NCBI GenBank assembly: GCA_016931365.1
Contig: JAFGEY010000014.1
Location: 1 to 7,749 of the forward strand
Reading direction: 5' to 3'
Length of the DNA stretch: 7,749 nucleotides
DNA from: Anaerolineae bacterium
GTDB lineage: Bacteria; Chloroflexota; Anaerolineae; JAFGEY01
A model generated the notes under the pieces. The model made no database searches and was not told the origin of the DNA. It worked only from the letters and a program-made list of their open reading frames with translations. This document shows positions 1-5,598 of the stretch, piece by piece. The position numbers and the translations under genes are program-made. Each line of letters starts with the position of its first letter. Positions within the stretch are counted from its first letter, which is position 1.

Positions 1-111
1 CTCCTGACTCGAAATACCCCAAGTGTGCCAGAAAAACCCGTTCAGATCAAATCCTGCCCATCCCCACGCTTAAATGTGGAGGTACCAGAAACGCATACGT
101 CAAGTTTTTAG
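1..111 (+). CDS. Possible 3' end of an upstream gene cut by the window edge
   Basis: The first plus-strand frame is open from the window edge to a TAG at 109-111, giving a tail of 36 residues ending in PETHTSSF. Nothing in it is recognisable. If real, it overlaps the annotated start of the next gene by 38 bp, which would argue either for a compact two-gene unit or for a later start in that gene. A run of this length can be open by chance, so this is only a candidate. Confidence 0.2.
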   Translation, partial: LLTRNTPSVPEKPVQIKSCPSPRLNVEVPETHTSSF

Positions 112-775
112 GAATTTTGATTTCAATAGGGTGAAAGAATACCCTTTGCCAATGATTATTCTGATTCTTAAGGACAAAACAGTTTCAGATGATTTCAGAG
201 AGTATCTATTGGATCGAACAAAGATTACGTCAAAGGATGTAGATTTGATGCTAACGTATCTCTGCCAAATCAATTTTTCCGACAATGATGTTCTCAAGCT
301 TTTGGGGGAATATGAGCCAATAAGCAAAGTTGTCGCAAGAATTACCGATACTGGCTTGTCTTATCATCAGCCCGGGTATTATGGCTTATCTGATAAGCAA
401 GTACAACAACTATCTCCAATGGAAAACGTAATAGAACAAATAAGGCACAGGGTTTTTAACGAAAGAATCAGCTCTCACTCAGTCGCGCTAAATCACTTGC
501 TGAATGAATTACATGGCATATGTTACCAAATTGATGGAGATGGCAATAAAAGTAAGGATTATGACGCCAACCAAGTTGTTCAGTTTTTACAAAGACAAGG
601 TATTTCTCATCAAATCTGTATCGGGGTCCGCAAGTTGTTTGATCGAAGAAATACTAATCAAGTCTCACATCCTGGCTCTGCTAATTTTTTAGCATGGAGC
701 GTATCGCAATCAGAATATCAGCAATACCATCAAATCGTGGCTGAATGTTTGGGAGTCTTGATAAAACCAGTCTAG
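74..775 (+). CDS. Hypothetical protein with a HEPN-like R-X6-H motif
   Basis: This is a 233-residue soluble-looking protein with no signal peptide or membrane segment. I do not recognise the family. Near the C-terminus it carries RRNTNQVSHPG (residues 191-201), in which Arg192-Asn193 and His199 fit the R-N-X(4-5)-H pattern of HEPN ribonucleases, many of which are toxins or abortive-infection effectors. A helical-looking segment at about 137-150 and another after the motif (about 212-230) would suit a helical HEPN fold. The N-terminal half has no visible motif. The ATG directly follows an in-frame TAA and has no clear Shine-Dalgarno sequence. Met27 (position 152) is an alternative start but also lacks one. 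The gene is clearly more AT-rich than the hydroxylase genes to the right, which suggests horizontal acquisition. It converges on the nuclease-like gene at 927-1418. That it is a gene is likely; the HEPN assignment is inference. Confidence 0.7.
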   Translation: MWRYQKRIRQVFRNFDFNRVKEYPLPMIILILKDKTVSDDFREYLLDRTKITSKDVDLMLTYLCQINFSDNDVLKLLGEYEPISKVVARITDTGLSYHQPGYYGLSDKQVQQLSPMENVIEQIRHRVFNERISSHSVALNHLLNELHGICYQIDGDGNKSKDYDANQVVQFLQRQGISHQICIGVRKLFDRRNTNQVSHPGSANFLAWSVSQSEYQQYHQIVAECLGVLIKPV

Positions 776-817
776 CAGATCGTTGTCAAGAACCGAAACC
801 ATCCTGCTTCTCCCCTC

Positions 818-840
818 GTGCCGACGGGGACCGTCGGTAC
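818..840. repeat. Perfect short hairpin between two convergent genes
   Basis: CCGACGG-GGA-CCGTCGG forms a seven-pair stem with a three-base loop, extended to about ten pairs by flanking GTG/TAC. It lies between the 3' ends of the plus-strand gene ending at 775 and the minus-strand gene ending at 927. No T-run follows it on either strand, so it is not a typical intrinsic terminator. It may still slow or end transcription from both sides, or be a dispersed palindromic repeat. Confidence 0.4.
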
Positions 841-926
841 AAGACAGAATGAGCACAAGCTTTTGCTGTATTCCGAGCTGTGCGTCGTTTGTGAAACGCT
901 GCGGGGCCAGTCAAGTGGAGCCGACG

Positions 927-1418
927 CTAGGCTTTCAGTTTTTGTTCGATCAAATCCCAACGATCACGATACTCGCTGATATCCCACCCTCCAGGAGATC
1001 GGCGTGGAGGCAGATGTACTGCTCTAACTCTACTATCGTTGTGCTTTTGCCCCTTTTTCCCCAACGTTTCAAGCCACGCGCGATGCTCTTTCCGAATATT
1101 TTCCGATATTTCACTCGATGGGATAATATAGTACTCAAAACTGGATTCACTGCCCGGTTCTGGTATTCCAGCAAGCACCCAGAAAAAATTGTCCCCAAAA
1201 TTTTTTTCGGCCTTTATTCCAACGCTGCATGTTCGATTGCCAGGAACAAACGTTTTCACTTGGATATGGACGAATCTCGTCCCTTCGATGTTGCTGCAAA
1301 GTATGTCTGTGTTCGGAGTGTTGCCAAGAGTAACCACCGCCGAGTATCCTCGGCGGCACAACTCACCCGCCACGAAAAACTGACTTGCGTTTCCTCTTGT
1401 GCTTTTTTCTTTGCCCAT
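927..1418 (-). CDS. Small PD-(D/E)XK nuclease-like protein
   Basis: This is a 163-residue protein with the core of the PD-(D/E)XK nuclease fold near its N-terminus. Glu19 lies in an N-terminal helix (VAGELCRRGY), Asp38 in NTDIL, and Gln53-X-Lys55 in HIQVKT, giving the E...D...QXK pattern seen in resolvase-like and homing-type members. The C-terminal half (YYIIPSSEI, HLPPRRS, GWDISEYRDRWDLIEQKL) looks family-specific and conserved, but I cannot name it. The protein is short for a restriction enzyme and has no partner methylase here, so a stand-alone nuclease or a component of a mobile or defence locus is more likely. The start is the ATG at 1416-1418, with only weak ribosome binding (AGG about 20 bases upstream). 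A terminator-like hairpin on the same strand (1464-1497) isolates it from genes further upstream. The fold assignment is from motif reading; activity and target are unknown. Confidence 0.75.
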   Translation of the reverse strand: MGKEKSTRGNASQFFVAGELCRRGYSAVVTLGNTPNTDILCSNIEGTRFVHIQVKTFVPGNRTCSVGIKAEKNFGDNFFWVLAGIPEPGSESSFEYYIIPSSEISENIRKEHRAWLETLGKKGQKHNDSRVRAVHLPPRRSPGGWDISEYRDRWDLIEQKLKA

Positions 1419-1463
1419 AATTTATGATAGATAAAAACCTAATGGTCTCTTTACACTCCAACC

Positions 1464-1497
1464 AAAAAGCCCGTCGCCGGATTGACGGCGGACGGGC
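1464..1497 (-). terminator. Rho-independent terminator, minus strand
   Basis: The arms at 1469-1479 and 1486-1497 pair as GCCCGTC/GACGGGC plus GCCG/CGGC around one bulged G, with a six-base loop. On the minus strand the stem is followed by TTTTT (1468-1464). It begins seven bases after the TAA of the minus-strand frame ending at 1504, as a gene-end terminator should. It also lies just upstream of the nuclease-like gene, shielding it from read-through. Confidence 0.7.
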
Positions 1498-1503
1498 CTG
1501 GTG

Positions 1504-1620
1504 TTATACAAGCTGCTCCAACCACATCCGCTTCTGAAGACATAGTTCATATTGCAGATCGCCAAGTGTCAACGGATAAGCGTGGGGCAGCAGGTATCGT
1601 GGGCGATCCGTCGCCCCGGT
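1504..1620 (-). pseudogene. Possible 3' remnant of an unidentified gene
   Basis: The minus-strand frame ending at the TAA (1504-1506) gives a protein-like tail, YPLTLGDLQYELCLQKRMWL and a few more residues. It stops seven bases before a good intrinsic terminator on the same strand, which is what a genuine gene end looks like. No plausible start with a ribosome binding site lies in the same frame. Further upstream the translation becomes Arg/Pro-rich and passes through another hairpin, so it does not look coding. I read it as a truncated gene end or a chance open frame; the family is unknown. Confidence 0.25.
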
Positions 1621-1623
1621 CGT

Positions 1624-1663
1624 GCCTCGGGTTCTGCGAAAACCGCGAGGCGCTCTTTTTTTT
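1624..1663 (+). terminator. Rho-independent terminator, plus strand
   Basis: GCCTCG (1624-1629) pairs with CGAGGC (1646-1651) and GGTT (1630-1633) with AACC (1641-1644), with one bulged G and a seven-base loop. The stem is followed on the plus strand by a run of eight T (1656-1663). No plus-strand gene is visible just upstream. It is preceded by a perfect hairpin GGGCGA-TCCG-TCGCCC (1601-1616), so it may end a short non-coding transcript. Nothing else recognisable lies between 1664 and 1857. Confidence 0.6.
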
Positions 1664-1857
1664 ATGGGGTGTTGTACGGTGTTAAGGATAGCATAGAGTA
1701 GAGGAGTTGTCAAAGGAGGGTGCGGCCCGAAACGACAAAGGCCAGCGGGAGGGCCGGCCGTGGCGATTTGGGCGGTTGGGCGGATGCGCTGGCTAGGGCA
1801 TTTATTTGCTATCGTTTTCACTTTGGGGCTTGGGACACATTTGATCTCAATTTGTTC

Positions 1858-1944
1858 AGGTGCCCGTCACTTTGGTGATTTTTATGCAAATTCGACACTT
1901 TCAATGTATAGCCATATTCAATCGAATTCAAATGATGGGCACCT
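1858..1944. repeat. Interrupted palindrome
   Basis: AGGTGCCCGTCA (1858-1869) and TGATGGGCACCT (1933-1944) are inverted copies matching at 11 of 12 positions. The left copy continues into its own small hairpin TCAC-TTTG-GTGA, as if a compact palindrome had been split by about 55 bp of AT-rich sequence. No open frame or terminator is visible inside. It could be a degenerate dispersed palindrome or a tiny non-autonomous element. Confidence 0.35.
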
Positions 1945-1982
1945 CATCGAGTCCATAATTCGAGCCGTTCCGCCAGGGCCAT
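1944..1982 (-). pseudogene. Twelve-codon stub downstream of the hydroxylase remnant
   Basis: An ATG overlaps the stop codon of the molybdenum-subunit remnant as TGATG, an arrangement typical of coupled genes. It is preceded by purine-rich AAGGGAAGGGAA. The frame reads MALAERLELWTR and then ends at TGA. It looks like the first codons of a gene that once followed the copied hydroxylase subunit, but so short a frame can arise by chance. Confidence 0.2.
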
Positions 1983-2112
1983 CAACCCTGTTCCCTTCCC
2001 TTCGCCTGGATCGCCAGGTAAACCTTTTCCGCCGTCAGCGGCATGTCGGTAAAGCGGATGCCCAGCGCGGTGGCGATCATCGGGTGTTCGCCGATGCCGC
2101 GCGCGCCCCACG
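1982..2112 (-). pseudogene. 3' remnant of a second molybdopterin hydroxylase gene, with internal deletion
   Basis: Positions 2008-2112 match 3156-3290, the 3' end of the intact molybdenum-subunit gene, with only three substitutions, all transitions, apart from a 30-bp gap. The frame starts at WGARGIGEHP, keeps the active-site Glu of the GxRGxGE motif, and runs to a TGA at 1982-1984. It lacks ten residues (PALANAVYDA) between MIATA and LGIRF. The missing bases lie between two GCGCG copies in the intact gene, the signature of slippage or short-repeat recombination. Two of the substitutions are silent and one is Val to Ile. Downstream of 2008 the two copies are unrelated. Upstream, homology ends exactly at the stop codon of the PIN toxin gene. 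The fragment cannot make a functional subunit. Confidence 0.88.
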
Positions 2113-2598
2113 CTATTCTTGTGCGGCTTCCAACATGGCATTGGCCAGGGAGGGCGCGACACGAAACCCCAATTGTTCGAGCCGCTCAATTTCGCCGCGC
2201 AAAGAAGTGATTTCACCCCGCAAGCGTGCGGCCAAAAGCAGTCCCACCGTGCCGACCAGATTGAGCCCCACGCGGCGTGCGAACCGGCGCGCGTCCAGAT
2301 CGTCGATAATGACCCAATCGGCCCCGAGTTTTTTGGCCAGAACGATAACCTCTGCTTCGCCCCGATCCAGATCGGCCCGCAGCAGATCGACCGCATCGAG
2401 GTCATCAACCTGTTTGACCGTCAGCCAGGAAAGCGTGGCCTGCTCGATCTGGCGCGCGGCCTCGTCGGGCCGGACCTGGATTTCGTCAAACACGGCTTGC
2501 GGGATGACAACCTGATCTGCGCCGGATTGCAGCAGGTTCAACCGTCCCAGCCTGGACATAAAGATCAAAGGGCTGGTGTCTACGACCCAGACGGTCAT
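2113..2598 (-). CDS. PIN-domain toxin (DUF3368-like), type II toxin-antitoxin
   Basis: This is a 161-residue PIN-domain protein, expected to act as a metal-dependent ribonuclease. The acidic active-site set is visible: Asp7 in VVDTSPL, Glu39 in FDEI, Glu81 in DRGEAEVI and Asp99/Asp100 in VIIDDLDARR. The segment GLNLVGTVGLLLAARLRGEI (111-130) is typical of the DUF3368 group that pairs with UPF0175 antitoxins. Length is normal and no catalytic residue is lost, so it should be active. I start at the ATG at 2596-2598, which overlaps the antitoxin stop as ATGA. There is no Shine-Dalgarno sequence, so translation is probably coupled to the antitoxin. The frame stays open further upstream, but that part is antisense-like arginine/proline-rich sequence in a different frame from the antitoxin. 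The TAG abuts the hydroxylase remnant. The cellular RNA target is unknown. Confidence 0.9.
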   Translation of the reverse strand: MTVWVVDTSPLIFMSRLGRLNLLQSGADQVVIPQAVFDEIQVRPDEAARQIEQATLSWLTVKQVDDLDAVDLLRADLDRGEAEVIVLAKKLGADWVIIDDLDARRFARRVGLNLVGTVGLLLAARLRGEITSLRGEIERLEQLGFRVAPSLANAMLEAAQE

Positions 2599-2864
2599 TT
2601 CGACAGCTCGAATGCCGCGCGGATTTCGGCCTCTATTTCTTCGTCGCGCAGGTTGATCGCCGGAACGCCGACGCGTTTCAGGGCCAGCAGGAACTCGACA
2701 CGTCCCATACCGGCCAGTTCGGCCGCCTTGCCCGACGAGAGCCGGCCTAATTCGTAGAATTTGGCCGCGCCCAGAAAACGCAATTCTCGCGCAAACTCGG
2801 CGTCGGACATTTTCAAGAGTTGAGGGACACCTTGCGGGTAGGTGACGACTGTTTCTTTGAGCAT
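2595..2864 (-). CDS. UPF0175 family antitoxin
   Basis: This 89-residue protein carries the UPF0175 core FYELGRLSSGKAAELAGMGR (residues 36-55), a helix-turn-helix-like stretch, followed by VEFLLALKRVGVPAINL. The N-terminus (KETVVTYPQGVPQLL) and the acidic tail (DEEIEAEIRAAFEL) fit the family. Members are encoded just upstream of DUF3368/PIN proteins and are taken to be the neutralising partner and, probably, the operon autorepressor. The ATG at 2862-2864 has AGGA seven bases upstream. The four-base overlap with the toxin gene makes this a two-gene operon with antitoxin first. Symmetric sequences upstream (2873-2880 with 2948-2955, 2950-2962, 2992-3003) are candidate binding sites. Confidence 0.9.
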   Translation of the reverse strand: MLKETVVTYPQGVPQLLKMSDAEFARELRFLGAAKFYELGRLSSGKAAELAGMGRVEFLLALKRVGVPAINLRDEEIEAEIRAAFELSK

Positions 2865-2993
2865 AAGGCTTTCCTATCCCGACTAAATCGGAACTGAACA
2901 GGGCTTGTCCGCTCGGAATGAATTCGTGCACAAAAAACAACGATCGTGGGATAGGCCCTATCTTGAATGAATCGCAACCACTGTGCTGCTCAT

Positions 2994-3023
2994 AGTATAC
3001 TATAGATTGCGCGCGCAAGTAAA
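2994..3023 (-). promoter_or_regulatory. Candidate promoter and operator of the toxin-antitoxin operon
   Basis: On the minus strand TTTACT (3023-3018) and TATACT (2999-2994) are spaced 18 bases apart, a fair sigma-70-type promoter. The -10 lies inside a perfect 12-bp palindrome, ATAGTATACTAT (2992-3003). A second symmetric site, GATAGG-C-CCTATC, lies at 2950-2962 in the leader. Palindromes over the promoter are usual for autoregulated toxin-antitoxin operons. The leader to the antitoxin start would be about 120 nt. No other promoter of comparable quality was seen here. Confidence 0.35.
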
Positions 3024-3049
3024 GGCCCGGCGGTGGCGCGCGCCGGGTC
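3024..3049 (-). terminator. GC-rich hairpin after the hydroxylase cluster
   Basis: GGCCCGGCG (3024-3032) pairs with CGCCGGGTC (3041-3049) with one G-T pair and an eight-base loop. On the minus strand only TTT follows, so as an intrinsic terminator it is weak. Its place, after the molybdenum-subunit stop and directly before the candidate promoter at 2994-3023, suits a transcription boundary. A smaller hairpin, GACGG-TTAT-CCGTC, lies at 3095-3108. Confidence 0.3.
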
Positions 3050-3129
3050 GGATGGAAACGAGGCAAGTTGCTACCTACCGTTATGTCTCGTACTGACGGT
3101 TATCCGTCGACACGGTTTGTTATACTCGC

Positions 3130-5478
3130 TCAGTCCTTTTCTTCTCCCGCCGCCCGGATCGCCAGGTAGACCTTTTCCGCCGTCAGCGGCATGTCGGTAA
3201 AGCGGATGCCCAGCGCGTCGTACACCGCGTTGGCAAGGGCCGGCGCGGTGGCGATCATCGGGTGCTCGCCGACGCCGCGCGCGCCCCACGGGCCGTCGTC
3301 CTGCGGCACCTCGACGTATTCGCCGATGATCTGGCGCGGCGCGTCGACGGCGGTCATGATCCGGTAATCGACAAAGGAGGGGTTCAACGGCTTGCCCTCT
3401 TGCAATTGCAGGGCCTCAAAAAGCGCCGAACTGGCCCCTTGCACCACGCCGCCCTCCAACTGGGCCAGCACCTGCTCCGGGTTGATCGCCTTGCCCACGT
3501 CATAGGCCGCGGCCAAACGGACGATCTCGATCTGCCCCGTCTCGGTGTCGATCTCGACCTCGGCGGCCTGCGCGCCGGTGGTGTAATGGACCACCGCGCG
3601 CTCTCCCTGCCCGGTTTCGGCGTCGAGGCCGGTCACATAGGTGGGCATAAACCGGCCGCGACCGAGGATCGGCCCGCCGATCCAGCCCCGATCATTTGGC
3701 AGCGGCAGGCCGTAAACGACCATTTTCTTGAGCGAAAGCGCCCGCTCGCTCTTGTACGAGACCACCTGCCCGCCGATGACGTCCAGGTCGGCGGGGTTTT
3801 CGTCCCAGTATTGGGCCACGATCTCGACGATCTGCGCCCGGGCATCCTCGCCGGCGGCCTTGATCGCGTTGCCCATCGACCAGGTCAGACGGCTGGCCAC
3901 CGTCTGCCACTCGTAGGGGCTGTACCTGGTGTCGACCGGGGTCGAGATACGCACCCACTCGTAGGGCACGCCCAGCGCCTGCGCGGCGATCTGGGCGGCG
4001 ATGGTGAACGCGCCCTGCCCCAACTCCTGCCCGCCCAGGCCCACACTGACCGTGGCATCCTCGTTGAAACGCACCCACGCCTCCGAGCCGGGGTTGGGCG
4101 GCATCGCCGGGGCCTTCCAGCAGGCAGCGATGCCCTTACCGCGCCGCTTGTGCGGCGCTGTGGGACGGGTTTTTTGCCCCCAGTCGATCGCCTCAGCCAC
4201 CTTTTGGATGCACTGCGACAGCCCGGTCGGGTGCATGGTCATCCCGGTGACGATCGTGTCGCCGCCCTTGAGGCAGTTTTTGAGCCGGAAATCGACCGGG
4301 TCAAAGCCCAACGCTTCGGCCAGCCGGTCGACCGACTGCTCGATGCTCCAGTGAATTTCGGGCATGCCAAAGCCGCGCATCGGCCCGCCGACCGGGTGGT
4401 TGGTGTACAGGCAGTACGAGTCGGTCTTGACGTTAGGGATGCGGTACGGCCCGGTCGATGAATAGCCCGCCGCGCGGACGATGTTGACCCCGTACTCGGT
4501 GTACGCGCCGGCGTCCCAATAGTACTCGACCTGCAAGGCCAGGATTTGCCCCGCCTTGTCCCCGCCGATCTTGACCCTGGCCGTCAACCCCTGGCGCACG
4601 AAACAGCAGAAAAACTCTTCCTCGCGGGTCATGCGCACCTTGACCGGCCGTCCTTTGACCTGCCGGGCCATCACCACGGCGATCGCTTCCATCGACACGC
4701 CGGCCTTGGAGCCGAACCCGCCGCCGATGTACGGGCCGATCACGCGCATATCGCCCTGCGAAATGCCCAACCCTTGCGCGATCAGGTCGCGTTGGGCAAA
4801 GGGCGACTGGGTGCTGCTCCACAGCGTCACCTGGCCCGACGGCTCCCACTGGGCCACGGCGATGTGCGGCTCGATCGGCACGTGCTGGATGTGCGGCACG
4901 TGGTACGTCTCCTCGACGATCTGATCGCATTGGGCAAACGCCGCGTCCACATCGCCCTTGCGCACGCGAAAGACGTTCGAGAGGTTGCTGCCCGCCTGCG
5001 GAAAGATGAACGGCACCACCTCGTACGCGCCGAGATCGGGATGCAGCAGGGGCGCGTCGGGCTTGATCGCCTCCAGCGGGTCGAACACCGCCGGCAGCGG
5101 CTCGTACTCGACCTCGATCAGGCACAGCGCCTCTTCGGCGATCTCTTCGCTGGCGGCGACGACCCCGGCCACGGGGTCGCCCACATAGCGGACGCGGTCG
5201 GTGCACAAGATGTGCCGGTCTTTGAGGTACAGGCCGATCAAGCCCGGCGTGTCGGCGCCGGTGACGACGGCTTTGACCCCCGGCAGCGCTTCGGCCTTAG
5301 TCGCGTCGATGCGGACGATGCGCGCGTGCGGGTGCGGGCTGCGCAGCACGCGCCCGTAGAGCAGGCCGCGGCCGAACTGCAAATCGTCGGTGAACTGCGC
5401 CGCGCCGGTCACCTTGTCAAAGGCATCGATGCGGGGCACGCTCTTGCCCACCGGGTTGGATGTCAGTTTTTCAGTCAT
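3130..5478 (-). CDS. Xanthine dehydrogenase-family molybdopterin-binding catalytic subunit
   Basis: This 782-residue protein is the large subunit of a molybdenum hydroxylase, which inserts water-derived oxygen into a C-H bond of a heterocycle or aldehyde and passes electrons to the 2Fe-2S partner. The N-terminal a/b-hammerhead domain (about 10-125) has VPRIDAFDKVTGAAQFTDDL and YVGDPVAGV. The cofactor-binding part has IGGGFGSK (251-258), MRGFGMPE (367-374), GGQELGQG (482-489) and GGVVQGASSALFEA (676-689). The catalytic Glu is E738 in GARGVGEHP. Length is normal. The AYxCSFR signature of form I CO dehydrogenase is absent and MRGFG stands in that place, so CO oxidation is unlikely. Substrate remains open (purine, N-heterocycle or aldehyde). 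An in-frame GTG six bases upstream overlaps the ribosome binding site, so the ATG at 5476-5478 is chosen. It is last in the FAD, 2Fe-2S, Mo order and is separated from the 2Fe-2S gene by an inverted-repeat element. Its 3' end has a degraded copy at 1982-2112. Confidence 0.95.
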   Translation of the reverse strand: MTEKLTSNPVGKSVPRIDAFDKVTGAAQFTDDLQFGRGLLYGRVLRSPHPHARIVRIDATKAEALPGVKAVVTGADTPGLIGLYLKDRHILCTDRVRYVGDPVAGVVAASEEIAEEALCLIEVEYEPLPAVFDPLEAIKPDAPLLHPDLGAYEVVPFIFPQAGSNLSNVFRVRKGDVDAAFAQCDQIVEETYHVPHIQHVPIEPHIAVAQWEPSGQVTLWSSTQSPFAQRDLIAQGLGISQGDMRVIGPYIGGGFGSKAGVSMEAIAVVMARQVKGRPVKVRMTREEEFFCCFVRQGLTARVKIGGDKAGQILALQVEYYWDAGAYTEYGVNIVRAAGYSSTGPYRIPNVKTDSYCLYTNHPVGGPMRGFGMPEIHWSIEQSVDRLAEALGFDPVDFRLKNCLKGGDTIVTGMTMHPTGLSQCIQKVAEAIDWGQKTRPTAPHKRRGKGIAACWKAPAMPPNPGSEAWVRFNEDATVSVGLGGQELGQGAFTIAAQIAAQALGVPYEWVRISTPVDTRYSPYEWQTVASRLTWSMGNAIKAAGEDARAQIVEIVAQYWDENPADLDVIGGQVVSYKSERALSLKKMVVYGLPLPNDRGWIGGPILGRGRFMPTYVTGLDAETGQGERAVVHYTTGAQAAEVEIDTETGQIEIVRLAAAYDVGKAINPEQVLAQLEGGVVQGASSALFEALQLQEGKPLNPSFVDYRIMTAVDAPRQIIGEYVEVPQDDGPWGARGVGEHPMIATAPALANAVYDALGIRFTDMPLTAEKVYLAIRAAGEEKD

Positions 5479-5483
5479 GGTCA

Positions 5484-5489
5484 CCTCCC
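5484..5489 (-). promoter_or_regulatory. Ribosome binding site that fixes the molybdenum-subunit start
   Basis: GGGAGG lies five bases before the ATG at 5476-5478. A possible GTG start at 5482-5484 overlaps this site, so it cannot be served by it. The site lies just beyond the inverted-repeat element (5495-5598), so the element has not destroyed translation of the gene. Confidence 0.8.
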
Positions 5490-5494
5490 AATTA

Positions 5495-5598
5495 GTGGAG
5501 GCGAAGCATTCCTATTATTAACCTTATAGAATCGTTATGCTTCACCATAGCACGTTATTCTATTGATGTGCCTACTCTGGGGAATGCTTCGCCCCTAC
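5495..5598. repeat. Terminal inverted repeat element between two hydroxylase genes
   Basis: The arms at 5495-5512 and 5581-5598 match as inverted copies at 16 of 18 positions, with a perfect 13-base core, GGCGAAGCATTCC / GGAATGCTTCGCC. The spacer is AT-rich and contains a third partial copy, ATGCTTC, at 5537-5543. The layout resembles a short MITE-like or dispersed palindromic element; similar GGGGCGAAGCATTCC sequences are, from memory, frequent repeats in some environmental genomes. The right arm lies inside the end of the 2Fe-2S gene and provides its last codons and stop. The transcript would fold into a long stem between the two genes, which could protect mRNA or tune expression of the distal gene. 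Confidence 0.75.

Noticed and set aside
783..1427. Plus-strand open frame of 214 codons opposite the nuclease-like gene
   Set aside because: The minus-strand protein has a recognisable PD-(D/E)XK core and a conserved-looking C-terminus, whereas the plus-strand frame shows no motif and is its shadow.
1760..2515. Plus-strand open frame of 251 codons across the remnant and toxin region
   Set aside because: It is opposite the PIN toxin and the hydroxylase remnant, and its translation is Ser/Arg/Pro-rich without protein-like character.
2599..3066. N-terminal extension of the PIN toxin to 317 residues
   Set aside because: The extra sequence reads through the antitoxin gene and its promoter in another frame and is Arg/Pro-rich. 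The ATG overlapping the antitoxin stop gives a normal PIN-domain start (MTVWVVDTSPL).
3262..4461. Long plus-strand open frame opposite the molybdenum subunit
   Set aside because: It is antisense to a well-supported gene, its translation is rich in Arg, Asp, His and Leu as expected from a GC-rich shadow frame, and it has no motif or ribosome binding site. The same holds for the plus-strand frame at 4546-5529.
3130..5478. Aerobic CO dehydrogenase (CoxL) identity, suggested by the FAD, 2Fe-2S, Mo gene order
   Set aside because: The AYxCSFR active-site signature is absent. Gene order alone is shared by many molybdenum hydroxylases.
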